Shown: positions 50,573 through 59,971 of the stretch, piece by piece
How the letters are laid out: every line of letters begins with the position of its first letter
How positions within the stretch are numbered: the first letter of the stretch is position 1
Source: Chloracidobacterium validum
GTDB lineage: Bacteria; Acidobacteriota; Blastocatellia; Chloracidobacteriales; Chloracidobacteriaceae
Length of the DNA: 64,000 nt
NCBI RefSeq assembly: GCF_018304825.1
Contig: NZ_CP072648.1
Location: forward strand, 1,781,501 to 1,845,500
Direction: 5' to 3'
Notes under the pieces: generated by a model
Database searches by the model: none
Seen by the model: the letters and a program-made list of their open reading frames with translations, nothing else
What the model was told of the DNA's origin: nothing
Translations under genes and position numbers: made by a program

Positions 50573-53140
50573 ATGCATCCTTTCCCTGCCTTCATGACAT
50601 TGCCCACATATTGCGCCGAAAGATTTTCCCGCCTGCCACATCGCGTTTTGCCGCTGCTGCTTGCGCTATGCCTGTGCCTGGCGACGCCACTCCAGCCCGT
50701 TGCCGGCCAGGTGTCACCCCGCTCCCCACGCGCGCCTGGCGCGTCCATCCCGGAAACCATCACGCTCGACGGACTCACCGCTCCGGTCATCGTACTGCGC
50801 GATACCCGTGGCGTGCCCTACATTACCGCCGCCAACGAAACTGACCTTGCCTTTGCCCAAGGCTTTGTCACGGCCGGCGACCGGCTGTGGCAAATGGACC
50901 TCCTGCGCCGAACGGCCGCCGGCGAACTGGCCGAACTTTTCGGCCCAGTGGCGCTCGACGAAGACCGCCTGCACCGCACATACGGCTTCCAGCAGGTTTG
51001 CGACGCAACCCTAGCCCAGATGGACGCCGAAGAACGACAGCACCTGGAAGCCTATGCCGCCGGGGTCAATGCCTACTTGGCCCAGTGCGACGACCAGCAC
51101 CTTCCCATCGAATGCCGGCTCTTGCGCTACCGACCGCGTCCCTGGCAACCGGCCGATACCCTGTTGATCGGCAAAGTCTTTGCGGAATCGCTCTCGACAA
51201 CCTGGCCGGCCGACCTAGCGCGTGCAAGCATGGCCAAGGCCAATCCCAACGCCTACGCCATGCTCACTCAACACCCAACCATCGTGCCGGAAGTGCTCAT
51301 TGTTGGCAGCGATGAACCACCTCCACCGCCCGCCAAACGAACAAAACGCCAACGGCGGTCGCAGCTTTCACCCGGACTGGCCATCGAAGCCGAACGCTGG
51401 CTGACTGCCCACCGGCAATCCCTAGCCCGAGCCGGGTTGTGGGCCGAAGAGCTTGCCGCCAGCAACAACTGGGTCGTTTCCGGGAAGCGGACAACCACCG
51501 GCAAACCGCTCCTGGCCAACGATCCCCACCTCGACGCCTCTGCGCCGGGCATTTGGTACATGGTCAATCTCGCGGTTCCCCAGTATCGCGTCGCCGGGGT
51601 CACGGCACCGGGCATTCCGGGCGTCCTCATCGGCCACAACGAACGCATTGCCTGGGGCTGTACCAACCTGGCACCGGACGTACAAGACCTATTCTACGAA
51701 ACCTTCGATCCGGCCCGCCCGCGCTTCTACCAAACACCCCAAGGCTGGCGCGAAGCCGAAGTCCGCACCGAAGCAATCAAGGTTCGCCGCGCCATCGGCG
51801 CGCCAGAGGTAGATACGGTCACCCATGAGGTCACCGTCACCCGCCATGGACCTATCTTGCTCGAACGGGATGGGCAACGGCTTGCACTTCGGTGGACGGC
51901 GCTGGATATCACGCCACATGAGTCCCGCTGCTACCGGCGGCTGGGTCGCGCCACCAACTGGAACGAGTTTTGCCAAGCACTGGCCGATTATGGCGGCGCA
52001 ACCCAAAACTTCGTCTATGCCGATGTGGAGGGCAACATTGGCTACTACGGCGCCGGACGCATTCCGCGCCGGAAACAGGGCAACGGGACGCTCCCGGTCC
52101 ACGGCGCAACCGATGAAGGCGACTGGCTCGGACTGATTCCTTTCGATGAGCTTCCCCACGTTTTCAATCCGCCCACCGGGATCATCGTCACGGCCAACAG
52201 CCGTATCGCCGGGCGCAGCTATCCGCACTTCCTCACCACCCAGTGGTCGCCACCCTACCGCGCGCGCCGGATTTATGACCTGCTGACCGCGCAACCGAAG
52301 GTGTCAGCAGCCGACTGCCTGCGCATTCAGGCCGATGTCACCGCGCTTGGCGCGCTTGGCTTCGTCCGGCAAGTGCTCCAGATTGCCGAAAACGACCCGG
52401 AAGCGGCCAACGACGCTGAATGGCAAGCTACGCTCCAGCTTTTCCGCCAGTGGAACGGCGAACTCACGCCTGAATCGCAAGCTGGTGTCTGGGCGGCATT
52501 GCTGGCGGACGCGGTTCGGGAACAACTGCTGACAGCCATGTTTGGCGCGCCCCCAACGGAAACGGTTTCGCGCGTCCGGCGGCGTGAGCTGACTGACTGG
52601 CGGCTCGTCGTGTTTGGAGGGCCGGAGCTGGCCTACCTTCTGGCGACCCAGCCAACCGACTGGCTGCCCAAAGGCATACCAAGTTACGCTGCGCTCTTGC
52701 GCCAAGCGCACCAGACAGCGCGGCAGCGCCTGGCGGCGCGGCTAGGCAACGATCCCAGCCAGTGGACGTGGGGTCAATGGCGGCCGATTACCTTCTCGCA
52801 CCCCCTATCGCAAGCCCCACTCATCGGACGCCAATTCCAAACCCCGACCCTGGCCCAGTTCGGCGGCGGACGCTTCATTTTGGCGACACCCAACGTCGGC
52901 GAAGCGGTCTCGATGCGCTTTGTTGCCGATGTGAGTCAGTGGGACGCCACCCGCCTGGGACTTCCACTCGGACAATCAGGCGACCCACGCAGCCCACACT
53001 GGAGCGATCAACTTGAGAGCTGGAAAACCTGCCAGCCACCGGTTTTCCCGTTCGGGCCGACCGCCATTGAAAAAGCTGCCGTCGGCCGGTTGACCCTGCG
53101 CCCACCGGCCGCAAGCACCGGTTCGACGGCCGTTCATTAG
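50573..53140 (+). CDS. Penicillin acylase family protein (Ntn-hydrolase), secreted
   Basis: About 855 residues. Signal peptide (VLPLLLALCLCLATPLQPVAG). The precursor layout is that of penicillin/cephalosporin acylases: an alpha region (VIVLRDTRGVPYITAANETDLAFAQGF), a linker with a basic stretch (PAKRTKRQRRS), then the autocatalytic Ser of SNNWVVSGKRT (Ser ~297), which becomes the beta-chain N-terminus, followed by LLANDPHLDASAPGIWYMV and GHNERIAWGCTNLAPDVQDLF. Substrates may be acyl-homoserine lactones, aromatic amides or lactams. The start could be at 50573, 50594 or another nearby codon; none has a clear ribosome-binding site. It overlaps the convergent phosphorylase by four bases at the 3' end. 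Confidence 0.93.
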   Translation: MHPFPAFMTLPTYCAERFSRLPHRVLPLLLALCLCLATPLQPVAGQVSPRSPRAPGASIPETITLDGLTAPVIVLRDTRGVPYITAANETDLAFAQGFVTAGDRLWQMDLLRRTAAGELAELFGPVALDEDRLHRTYGFQQVCDATLAQMDAEERQHLEAYAAGVNAYLAQCDDQHLPIECRLLRYRPRPWQPADTLLIGKVFAESLSTTWPADLARASMAKANPNAYAMLTQHPTIVPEVLIVGSDEPPPPPAKRTKRQRRSQLSPGLAIEAERWLTAHRQSLARAGLWAEELAASNNWVVSGKRTTTGKPLLANDPHLDASAPGIWYMVNLAVPQYRVAGVTAPGIPGVLIGHNERIAWGCTNLAPDVQDLFYETFDPARPRFYQTPQGWREAEVRTEAIKVRRAIGAPEVDTVTHEVTVTRHGPILLERDGQRLALRWTALDITPHESRCYRRLGRATNWNEFCQALADYGGATQNFVYADVEGNIGYYGAGRIPRRKQGNGTLPVHGATDEGDWLGLIPFDELPHVFNPPTGIIVTANSRIAGRSYPHFLTTQWSPPYRARRIYDLLTAQPKVSAADCLRIQADVTALGALGFVRQVLQIAENDPEAANDAEWQATLQLFRQWNGELTPESQAGVWAALLADAVREQLLTAMFGAPPTETVSRVRRRELTDWRLVVFGGPELAYLLATQPTDWLPKGIPSYAALLRQAHQTARQRLAARLGNDPSQWTWGQWRPITFSHPLSQAPLIGRQFQTPTLAQFGGGRFILATPNVGEAVSMRFVADVSQWDATRLGLPLGQSGDPRSPHWSDQLESWKTCQPPVFPFGPTAIEKAAVGRLTLRPPAASTGSTAVH

Positions 53141-54408
53141 TGCACCGCGATGGTGACAGCCGCCCGCAAACGGCGCTCAACTTCCGGCACCGGGCCGGCA
53201 TCATTGTAGTGGATCCGCGCCAGCGCATCACCGGCGGCAACAGGGCTTCCCAGCTCAACTTCCATGCGAAAACCCACCGCCGGATCGATGGGCGAGGCGA
53301 GCGTTTGGCGTCCTGCCCCGAGGACGACGGCGGCCATGCCAATGGCTTCGGTGTCCATGGCGGTCACCGTGCCCGATTGCGGCGCGCGAACGACAAGTTC
53401 GTGCGCGGCCTGTGGGAGCCGCGTTTCATCTTCGGCTACACGCGGATCCCCCCCCTGTGCCTCGATAATCGTTTGCCATTTCGCCAGTGCCTGGCCAGAT
53501 GCCACCACGTCGCGGGCCAGGATGTGGCCGGCAGCGACTGACTCAGCCGCGCCACCCAACCAGAGCATGTGCGCCGCAAGCTCAAACGTCAGCTCGGCAA
53601 AGCGTCCGGTCGTCACTTCGCCACGCAGGAACTGCTGGGCCTCGATGACTTCCAGGGCGTTGCCAACGGCCCAGCCAAGTGGTTGATTCATATCGGTCAA
53701 CAGCGCCACGACGCGCTTGCCCATCGCCTCGCCGGTCGCCGTCAGCGAGGCGGCCAACTGCTGGGCGTCGGACTGGGTCTTCATGAAGGCCCCGCTCCCG
53801 ACCTTGACATCCAACACCAGGGCGTCAATGCCTTCGGCCAGCTTTTTCGACATGATGCTGGCCGTAATCAAGGGAATGGACTCCACCGTTCCCGTCACAT
53901 CGCGCAGGGCATAGAGCTTTTTGTCGGCCGGAGCAATCTCCGGCGTTTGTCCGATGAGGGCAACCCCCAGGCGCTCCACCAGCGCCCGAAACGTGTCCAG
54001 TGAGAGGCCGGTCTGAAACCCTGGAATGGCTTCGAGTTTGTCGAGCGTCCCCCCGGTGTGACCGAGGCCACGCCCAGAAATCATTGGGACGGCAACCCCG
54101 GCCGCCGCAACCAACGGAGCCACCCCCAACGAGGTTTTGTCACCGACCCCACCGGTGCTGTGCTTGTCCACTTTGGCAACTGGCAAGTGGGAAAAGTCCA
54201 CAACCGCGCCTGAAAAGAGCATAGCCTCTGTCAGGGCGCGCGTTTCAGCAACGGTCATCCCACGCCAAAAGGCGGCCATCAAAAAGGCCGCCATCTGGTA
54301 ATCAGGAATATCGCCGCGCGTGTAGCCGGCAACGAGTGCCGAAAGGTCGGCAGCCGACACTTCGCCGCCATCGCGCTTTCGACGAATGATCTCAACCGTG
54401 GTCGGCAT
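53137..54408 (-). CDS. Pyrimidine-nucleoside / thymidine phosphorylase
   Basis: 423 residues, cleaves thymidine or uridine with phosphate to base and (deoxy)ribose-1-phosphate. Motifs: VDKHSTGGVGDKTSLG (phosphate-binding loop), the family signature SGRGLGHTGGTLDKLE, SIMSKKLAEGIDALVLDVKVG with KVG, and the C-terminal barrel-sandwich domain (RAPQSGTVTAMDTEAIG). The pattern is that of the deoA/pdp group; I cannot separate pyrimidine-nucleoside phosphorylase from thymidine phosphorylase by eye. Ends convergently with the acylase gene. Confidence 0.96.
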   Translation of the reverse strand: MPTTVEIIRRKRDGGEVSAADLSALVAGYTRGDIPDYQMAAFLMAAFWRGMTVAETRALTEAMLFSGAVVDFSHLPVAKVDKHSTGGVGDKTSLGVAPLVAAAGVAVPMISGRGLGHTGGTLDKLEAIPGFQTGLSLDTFRALVERLGVALIGQTPEIAPADKKLYALRDVTGTVESIPLITASIMSKKLAEGIDALVLDVKVGSGAFMKTQSDAQQLAASLTATGEAMGKRVVALLTDMNQPLGWAVGNALEVIEAQQFLRGEVTTGRFAELTFELAAHMLWLGGAAESVAAGHILARDVVASGQALAKWQTIIEAQGGDPRVAEDETRLPQAAHELVVRAPQSGTVTAMDTEAIGMAAVVLGAGRQTLASPIDPAVGFRMEVELGSPVAAGDALARIHYNDAGPVPEVERRLRAAVTIAVH

Positions 54409-54418
54409 GCCAGCGGGC

Positions 54419-55915
54419 CTAAAGCAACCTAAACTCCATCGAGAACTTCACCGTTGCCGACACCGGACGACCATCGGCTATCGCCGGTTGGAACCGGCAC
54501 TGACGAGCTGCTTCGATGGCTTTCTCATCCAGGCCATAGCCCAGCGACTTGACGACGCGGATGTTGCTCAACGAACCATCCGGTCCGACGGTTGCAGAGA
54601 GCACAACCGTTCCCTGAATTTTGTTGACTCGGCCTTCCTCGGTGTATTTCGGCTTGACAGAGTAAATAAGCTTCGGGCGCTGCGTGATGACACCGGTGCC
54701 ATCGCCATCACCGCTGCCGCGTCCGGCCGGACCACCGGCCACACCGCCGCCAACACCGCCGCCACTACCGGGACCGCCACCGGGACCTGTTCCGCTTCCG
54801 ACGCTTCGCCCGTCACCGCCACTACCAATCCCGGCGTTTTGCTTACCTGTCCCATCCGAGGGCTTCGTCGTGTTGCTGCTGTTTGGATCGCCGATGGGCA
54901 CTTTCAGGTCCGGTGGCGGCACGGCGCGGGGATCGGCAATGATCTTCGGCGCGACCGGAAGTGAAGGCTCCTCGATACGCGGTTTTGTCGTCGGATCAAC
55001 AATCTGCTGATCCTTGTCGAGCGTTGGCTCAGGCAAACGCCCTTTCATTGGTGGATCAGGGTCCGTTTTGCCACCACCACCACCGCCTTTCCCCGGTGTC
55101 TTCAAACCAAAACCGGCGCCACCACCACTATCCCTGTCGTCAGGTGGCGGAGGCGGGGGGAGCGGGGGCAGCTCCAGCATCGAAATGAGTTGCAGGTCTT
55201 CCTTTTCTTCCTCCTGAACAACCGGCGGCGGCGCGGATGGCCACACCAGCATCACCCCGATCAACCCTGACATCAGGAAAAACGCGAACAGAAAGCACAA
55301 ACCAAAAAGCTGGGCGCGGCGCCGTTCCAAGCGCGTCAGCGTGAACTGTGCCGCCACGAAACCACGGGGGTCACTCCCCAAACGTCGAGATAGCTCACCA
55401 ACCTCGCGCCCAATCCGCGTCCACAGTGGCGGCAAGTCAACCTGCGTTAGATTTGGCGCGTCGGGAACCGGAACCGAAGGCTTGCGACTCAGGAAGGCGC
55501 TGGGCTGGCGGACAAACTGGCCAAGCTTACGGAACAAACTCCGTGAAGCCGGCTCGAAATACAGCCCGGCTGAAAACATATCCTGCTCGGCTGGCGAGGG
55601 TTTATGCCAAAAAAACTGTGCCGGATGACGGATGAAATCTCGACCGGTATCCCTGAGATTGCCCCACAACCGAACCAAAAATGGGGCGTCCTGGAGCCCG
55701 GCAAAGCTTGGAACAGGTATCTCATGGGACGGGAAGCGGGAGGTATCCTCTGCTGATGCCCCGGTCACTGTCGCTGTTTCAGAAATCCGATTGAAGTCGT
55801 TCACCGTCATTACCCTCCCGACATGTCGAAAGCCATACTGGCCAAGCTGAGTTTCGAGTTCCACGACATCTGGCGACGGCTCGCCGGACTTATCCCAAAG
55901 ATAGTCGTCTCGCAT
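54419..55915 (-). CDS. TonB-family energy transducer with an unusual N-terminal domain
   Basis: About 498 residues. N-terminal ~150 residues are soluble and include MRDDYLWDKSGEPSPDVVELETQLGQYGF, a segment that resembles the N-terminus of acidobacterial anti-sigma or membrane regulators. One membrane helix (QLFGLCFLFAFFLMSGLIGVMLVW) follows, then a Pro-rich periplasmic spacer (LPPLPPPPPPDD), a long Gly-rich stretch (GGPGSGGGVGGGV...), and a C-terminal TonB domain (PKYTEEGRVNKIQGTVVLSATVGPDGSL ... AIEAARQCRFQPA). The ATG at 55915 begins the DDYLWDKSGE segment; the frame runs open to 55939. It lies 39 bp downstream of the ECF sigma gene, so the two are almost certainly cotranscribed. Confidence 0.9.
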   Translation of the reverse strand: MRDDYLWDKSGEPSPDVVELETQLGQYGFRHVGRVMTVNDFNRISETATVTGASAEDTSRFPSHEIPVPSFAGLQDAPFLVRLWGNLRDTGRDFIRHPAQFFWHKPSPAEQDMFSAGLYFEPASRSLFRKLGQFVRQPSAFLSRKPSVPVPDAPNLTQVDLPPLWTRIGREVGELSRRLGSDPRGFVAAQFTLTRLERRRAQLFGLCFLFAFFLMSGLIGVMLVWPSAPPPVVQEEEKEDLQLISMLELPPLPPPPPPDDRDSGGGAGFGLKTPGKGGGGGGKTDPDPPMKGRLPEPTLDKDQQIVDPTTKPRIEEPSLPVAPKIIADPRAVPPPDLKVPIGDPNSSNTTKPSDGTGKQNAGIGSGGDGRSVGSGTGPGGGPGSGGGVGGGVAGGPAGRGSGDGDGTGVITQRPKLIYSVKPKYTEEGRVNKIQGTVVLSATVGPDGSLSNIRVVKSLGYGLDEKAIEAARQCRFQPAIADGRPVSATVKFSMEFRLL

Positions 55916-55954
55916 GGTTTTGGCTCCCTTTTCTGCCAAGCTCCCAATGTTGCT

Positions 55955-56584
55955 TTATTTGCTATCAGCATTCCAGTTTTGACCACTAGGTAAGCCAAGC
56001 CGCTCGCGCAACAGTTTGAGTCCGCGATGTAAGTTTACACGCACGGAATCCGGCGTCAGCCCGGTGGCGGCGGCAATTTCGGGTCCGGTCAGTCCTTCCA
56101 CCAAGCGTAAGGTCAGGGTTTCAGCATAGGTTTCCGGCAACTGGCGGATTTGGCCGAGTACCGTCCGCGCATCGAGCTGGGCATCGAGCCGTTTATCCAC
56201 AGCGGACGTGATTCCTGATGCCGCATCGAGCGGTTCAGTTTGATGCGTACGGCGAAAAAAATCAGCCGACCGCTGCCGCGCAATGGCAGCTAACCAGCCA
56301 CCGAAAGCCGCCGGTTCACGGAGCGCCGGCAGTTGCCGAAAAGCTGTGAAGAAAACGTCCTGCATCACGTCGTCCACCTCATAGAGCGGCAGGCGCGCCA
56401 AAAGTAAGCCGTGAACCATCGGCGCAAACATCTGGTAGAGCCGTTCAAAGGCGGCGACATCTCCCTGCTGCGCAGCCGTTGCCACTGTCGCCACATTGGA
56501 CAACCACGCTTCAACTTCCGGCGACGACGGTTGGACGGCCACCCGGTCAGAGCCAGCGTGGGGCGACATATCACGATTGACCAT
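55955..56584 (-). CDS. RNA polymerase ECF sigma factor
   Basis: 209 residues. Region 2: AAFERLYQMFAPMVHGLLLARLP, EVDDVMQDVFFTAFRQL, FGGWLAAIARQRSADFFRR. Region 4: LPETYAETLTLRLVEGLTGPEIAAATGLTPDSVRVNLHRGLKLLRE. No region 3, as expected for group 4. An N-terminal ~40-residue extension precedes region 2. The TonB-like gene downstream has an N-terminus similar to partner regulators of such sigma factors, so it may control this one. Promoter targets are not known. Confidence 0.94.
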   Translation of the reverse strand: MVNRDMSPHAGSDRVAVQPSSPEVEAWLSNVATVATAAQQGDVAAFERLYQMFAPMVHGLLLARLPLYEVDDVMQDVFFTAFRQLPALREPAAFGGWLAAIARQRSADFFRRTHQTEPLDAASGITSAVDKRLDAQLDARTVLGQIRQLPETYAETLTLRLVEGLTGPEIAAATGLTPDSVRVNLHRGLKLLRERLGLPSGQNWNADSK

Positions 56585-56869
56585 TCAGTTCTCATCCCAC
56601 GAAGCATTGCCAGCCTCACACCTTACGCAAAAGCTTGCCCATGGGTAAAGACGGATTTGAAACAAAACCGTTAACACTCGTGCGCAAAAAACCATAGCCC
56701 TGGTTCGTTAGACGTTCGATGCGTCAAAAGGTTTCATGCGACGCCCCAAACGCTTGGCTCAAGACGTTAGACGCTTGTCCACGGCTGCCTTGACAAAGGT
56801 TTTTGCAATACATAACCATGCTCTGCTTCGAAAAAACTCTGTGAAGCAGCAAGGTGGTGAACAATACGC
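56585..56869. other. Intergenic region upstream of rpsU and the sigma gene
   Basis: The 285 bp between the divergent sigma-factor and S21 genes hold no supported gene or clear hairpin. Both promoters should be here. Confidence 0.4.
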
Positions 56870-57070
56870 ATGGCCGTCGTCGAAGTCGCGCCGAATGAGT
56901 CTATTGACAGCGCATTGCGGCGCTTCAAGCGGATGGTGCAACGCGAGGGCATTATTGCCGATGTCAAGCGGCACCGGTTCTTCGTGCCGCCAGGTGAAAA
57001 ACGGCGTCTCAAATCTGAGTTAGCCCGCAAGCGGCAACGTTCCAGCATGCGCAAGCGTCGGATGGAGTAG
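56870..57070 (+). CDS. rpsU: 30S ribosomal protein S21 (bS21)
   Basis: 66 residues, small basic ribosomal protein. The sequence (MAVVEVAPNESIDSALRRFKR ... GIIADVKRHRFFVPPGEKRR ... RKRQRSSMRKRR, shown in parts) matches bS21, which helps initiation by positioning the mRNA near the anti-Shine-Dalgarno. Stand-alone here, not in the usual rpsU-dnaG-rpoD order. The 161 bp after it hold no supported feature. Confidence 0.97.
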   Translation: MAVVEVAPNESIDSALRRFKRMVQREGIIADVKRHRFFVPPGEKRRLKSELARKRQRSSMRKRRME

Positions 57071-57229
57071 CACCGCGCACAACAGGCACTAACGCCTCAA
57101 CCATAACAATCTTTTTCAACCCAGCGGTGGTCAGGGGACATTCGGAGTTATCTTCCGAGCGTTTCCGGCTGCCGCTTTTTTCTGGATAGCTTCTTTTTTG
57201 AGTAGCGTCTCTTGAGACAGGAGGCTTGC

Positions 57230-58831
57230 ATGCTGAATCAAGTCGGTCAGCGTCGCCACGGTCTATTACGCAACGCCGTCATCACCGGCTGGCTGATGAC
57301 GAGCTTGGTTCTGTGTAGCGGATTCACCGGGCTGGCCCGTGAGACGAAGCCATCCCAAAAATCAGCGCGATCAACCAAGCCACCATCTACCGCGGCGCGT
57401 CCAACGACAAAGCCAAGTGAACCCAAAGGCGTCCAGAAGACAGCGCGGAAACCAGCGAGTCCATCAAGCGCCGGCGTCAAAACCACCACCGCCAACGCTC
57501 CCAGAAACAAGCGCGCGGCTGGCAACCCAGGTACGGTAACCAAAGCGGCAACCCCGACGCGGCTCAACCCACAACCATCCAGGCGTCAACCAGACACCGC
57601 TCGTCAGACGGCGCCATCGGCCGCAACGGCGCGCACCAAACAGGCCCGGGTGTCAGCCGAGCAAACCGCCAAAGCCAAACGTGGGGCCGACCCGCGCCGT
57701 AGCTACGAAACCCAGGCAACTGCCGGTCGCCGAAGCCGCGCACACGCGGAACATGTCCGCGCCATGCGCCGGCGCGCCGAACAAGCCCGACTGGCCGAAC
57801 TCGCTCGCATCCGCGCCCTCGATGAATCGCTCCAGCACGCAGCCCAGTCCAGCATCGAGCAAGACGACCTCCGTGGCGAAGACCCGACCATTCGCCAGAT
57901 TGCGCTCAACGCGCTCGGCGGCCGCGCTGGTACGGTCGTCGTCATGGAACCAGCCACGGGACAAGTACTCAGCATCGTGAACCAGCAGTGGGCCATTCGG
58001 ACGCCGTTCAAACCCTGCTCGACCATCAAGGTCCTGACTGCCTATGCCGCCCTTCAGGAACAGTTGACAACGGCAGATGAAGCCATCACCACCGGGGGAC
58101 AAAGCTGGACCCTGCGGACGGCAATGGCGCGCTCAAATAACGAATACTTTCAGGTCCTGGGCCGGCGACTAGGCTTTGAACGGGTCGTCGCCTACGCCCA
58201 GCAAGCCGGCTTCGGGCGTAAAACCGGCATCAATCTCCCAGGTGAAACCAGCGGTGTCATCCCACGCCTGCCACCGGCGGATATGGGACGAACCTGTAGC
58301 CACGGGGATGGGTTTGGCGTCACGGCTATCCAGTTGGCGACCTTCATCAGTGCCATTGCCAACGGCGGAACGCTCTACCGCCCGCAAATCTTGCGCTCGC
58401 CACAAGATACGGCGACGTTCAAACCGATTCCCGTCAAGAAACTGGCGCTTTCCGAGCAAGTTCGTGGCGACTTGCTGGCCGGGATGGTGAGCGCCGTCGA
58501 GCGTGGCACCGCGCGTCGCTCCGGCGCGGCAGCGTTTGGCGTTGCCGGCAAAACCGGAAGCTGTAACTGCGACTTCGGCGCACGCACGCGCGTTGGGCTA
58601 TTCGTGTCGTTTGTGGATGCGCCGGGCAAGCCCGGACTACTCGTCACCGTCATCACCAAGGGATCAACCGCCCGTGGGTCGAACGCTTCCGTGATCGCCG
58701 GAGAGGTTTACCGTGGGGCAGCGGTTGCCAGCCGAACGAAGCTACGGCCACGAGTCGTACCGACGACCAACCTACCTGGCGACCTGCCTGATGCGGACTC
58801 AGACGAAGAAGATGATGAGTCGAATGACTGA
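57230..58831 (+). CDS. Penicillin-binding transpeptidase, single catalytic domain
   Basis: 533 residues. A hydrophobic N-terminal segment (NAVITGWLMTSLVLCSGFTGLA) may be a signal peptide or anchor. Then come ~120 residues very rich in Lys, Ala, Pro, Arg and Thr, an unusual basic linker, a helical Arg/Ala-rich stretch, and the transpeptidase domain from ~225: SxxK as STIK, SNN, and KTG as AGKTGSCN. It lacks the PBP dimerisation domain, so it is a short FtsI/PBP2-like or BlaR-like D-Ala transpeptidase. An acidic C-terminal tail ends it. The ATG at 57230 has AGGAGG five bases upstream. Confidence 0.9.
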   Translation: MLNQVGQRRHGLLRNAVITGWLMTSLVLCSGFTGLARETKPSQKSARSTKPPSTAARPTTKPSEPKGVQKTARKPASPSSAGVKTTTANAPRNKRAAGNPGTVTKAATPTRLNPQPSRRQPDTARQTAPSAATARTKQARVSAEQTAKAKRGADPRRSYETQATAGRRSRAHAEHVRAMRRRAEQARLAELARIRALDESLQHAAQSSIEQDDLRGEDPTIRQIALNALGGRAGTVVVMEPATGQVLSIVNQQWAIRTPFKPCSTIKVLTAYAALQEQLTTADEAITTGGQSWTLRTAMARSNNEYFQVLGRRLGFERVVAYAQQAGFGRKTGINLPGETSGVIPRLPPADMGRTCSHGDGFGVTAIQLATFISAIANGGTLYRPQILRSPQDTATFKPIPVKKLALSEQVRGDLLAGMVSAVERGTARRSGAAAFGVAGKTGSCNCDFGARTRVGLFVSFVDAPGKPGLLVTVITKGSTARGSNASVIAGEVYRGAAVASRTKLRPRVVPTTNLPGDLPDADSDEEDDESND

Positions 58832-58903
58832 GCGACCACACCCCAACGGACTTGGCCGAACGTCTCGACCCTGAAACGGCCGCTTCTACCATCCGGGTTT
58901 CAA

Positions 58904-59971
58904 CTAGCGCGCGGCTTTGGCAATCTTCGGCAGCGCACTCAAGACAGTATCGCCAACGATCTTCAAGCTGCGCGGACTCAGTTTGTCAGGCGTGTCACGC
59001 GCCGTGTGCCAGTAGGCGTTTTCCGGCCCGCCGGGCCCAAAGTTGACTTCATCTGTGCCATAGGTAAAGTCAATCAGGTCAACGGCCGGAATCCCGGCCT
59101 TCAAAAATGGCAAATGATCATCGGCAATGGCATGCGTCGTTTTTGGGAAATGTGCCCCATAGCCAAGGTCATGGGCGGTTTCATGGATGATGTTCGCCAA
59201 CCAGGCCGATGACTGATATTCCTTTGGAATCGCCAGATCGGCGTCGCCCACCATGTCGAGCAAAATCATGGCCTTGATGCGCTTCATCTGCCCAGTTGCT
59301 CGAAGTTGCTCGACGAAGTGCCGCGAGCCATAGGTATTGTCATCCCCTTCCCATTCAACGACGGCTTCCTCGCCGTCAAAAAACACAAACTGCACGGTCT
59401 GGGAAAAACCCCGTTCTTCAGGCGACATGGCGGCCAACACGCGGGCCAGTTCCAAAACGACCGCGGTGCTCGACCCGGCGTCATTTGCGCCGACAAATAC
59501 TTCATCTTCCATGTATTTCGTGTCGTAGTGGCTGGCAATGAGCAAAACGTCTTGGCTCGCGCCGGGCAACTCCGCAATCACGTTCTCCATGCGAATCGTG
59601 GGGAACTTTTTTGATGGCGTCCTGGCAGTGAAAGGCTGCGTCGTCACCTTCAGTCCGTAGCTTTTCAACTCTCCAATCAGCCACTCGCGCAGCTTTCCCA
59701 AGGCAGCCGAACCGGCCGGGCGCGGTCCATAGGCGACTTGCTTTTCAATGTGTCGGAAAGCCCGCTCCGCATCGAATGGCGTTGAGCGTTCGCGCGCCGT
59801 GGTTGTCGCGGCCGGACGGGTTGGTTCAGCCGCCGGGACAATCGTGGGGCTCGGCGCTGACTTGCAACCGGTCGCAAGGGCGACGGCCAAGCACAGCCCA
59901 ACGAGGCAACCACGTGAAGCGGGGGGTAAGCATCGCATGAGATGTGAAAAAGCCTCCAAGCAAACCGTCAT
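58904..59971 (-). CDS. M28-family peptidase / glutaminyl-peptide cyclotransferase-like lipoprotein
   Basis: 355 residues. Signal with lipobox ALATGCK. The M28 fold is evident: LIASHYDTK, VGANDAGSSTAVVLELARVL (first metal Asp), FVFFDGEEAV, MILLDMVGDADLAI and DDHLPFLKAGIPAVDLIDF, with Zn ligands Asp, Glu and His. The PRPAGSAALGKLREWL start and the DxH zinc pattern resemble glutaminyl cyclase rather than aminopeptidase. The ATG at 59971 overlaps the TGA of the M16-like gene (ATGA); an internal ATG at 59938 would give a more normal signal peptide. Probably translationally coupled to the M16 gene. Confidence 0.9.
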   Translation of the reverse strand: MTVCLEAFSHLMRCLPPASRGCLVGLCLAVALATGCKSAPSPTIVPAAEPTRPAATTTARERSTPFDAERAFRHIEKQVAYGPRPAGSAALGKLREWLIGELKSYGLKVTTQPFTARTPSKKFPTIRMENVIAELPGASQDVLLIASHYDTKYMEDEVFVGANDAGSSTAVVLELARVLAAMSPEERGFSQTVQFVFFDGEEAVVEWEGDDNTYGSRHFVEQLRATGQMKRIKAMILLDMVGDADLAIPKEYQSSAWLANIIHETAHDLGYGAHFPKTTHAIADDHLPFLKAGIPAVDLIDFTYGTDEVNFGPGGPENAYWHTARDTPDKLSPRSLKIVGDTVLSALPKIAKAAR

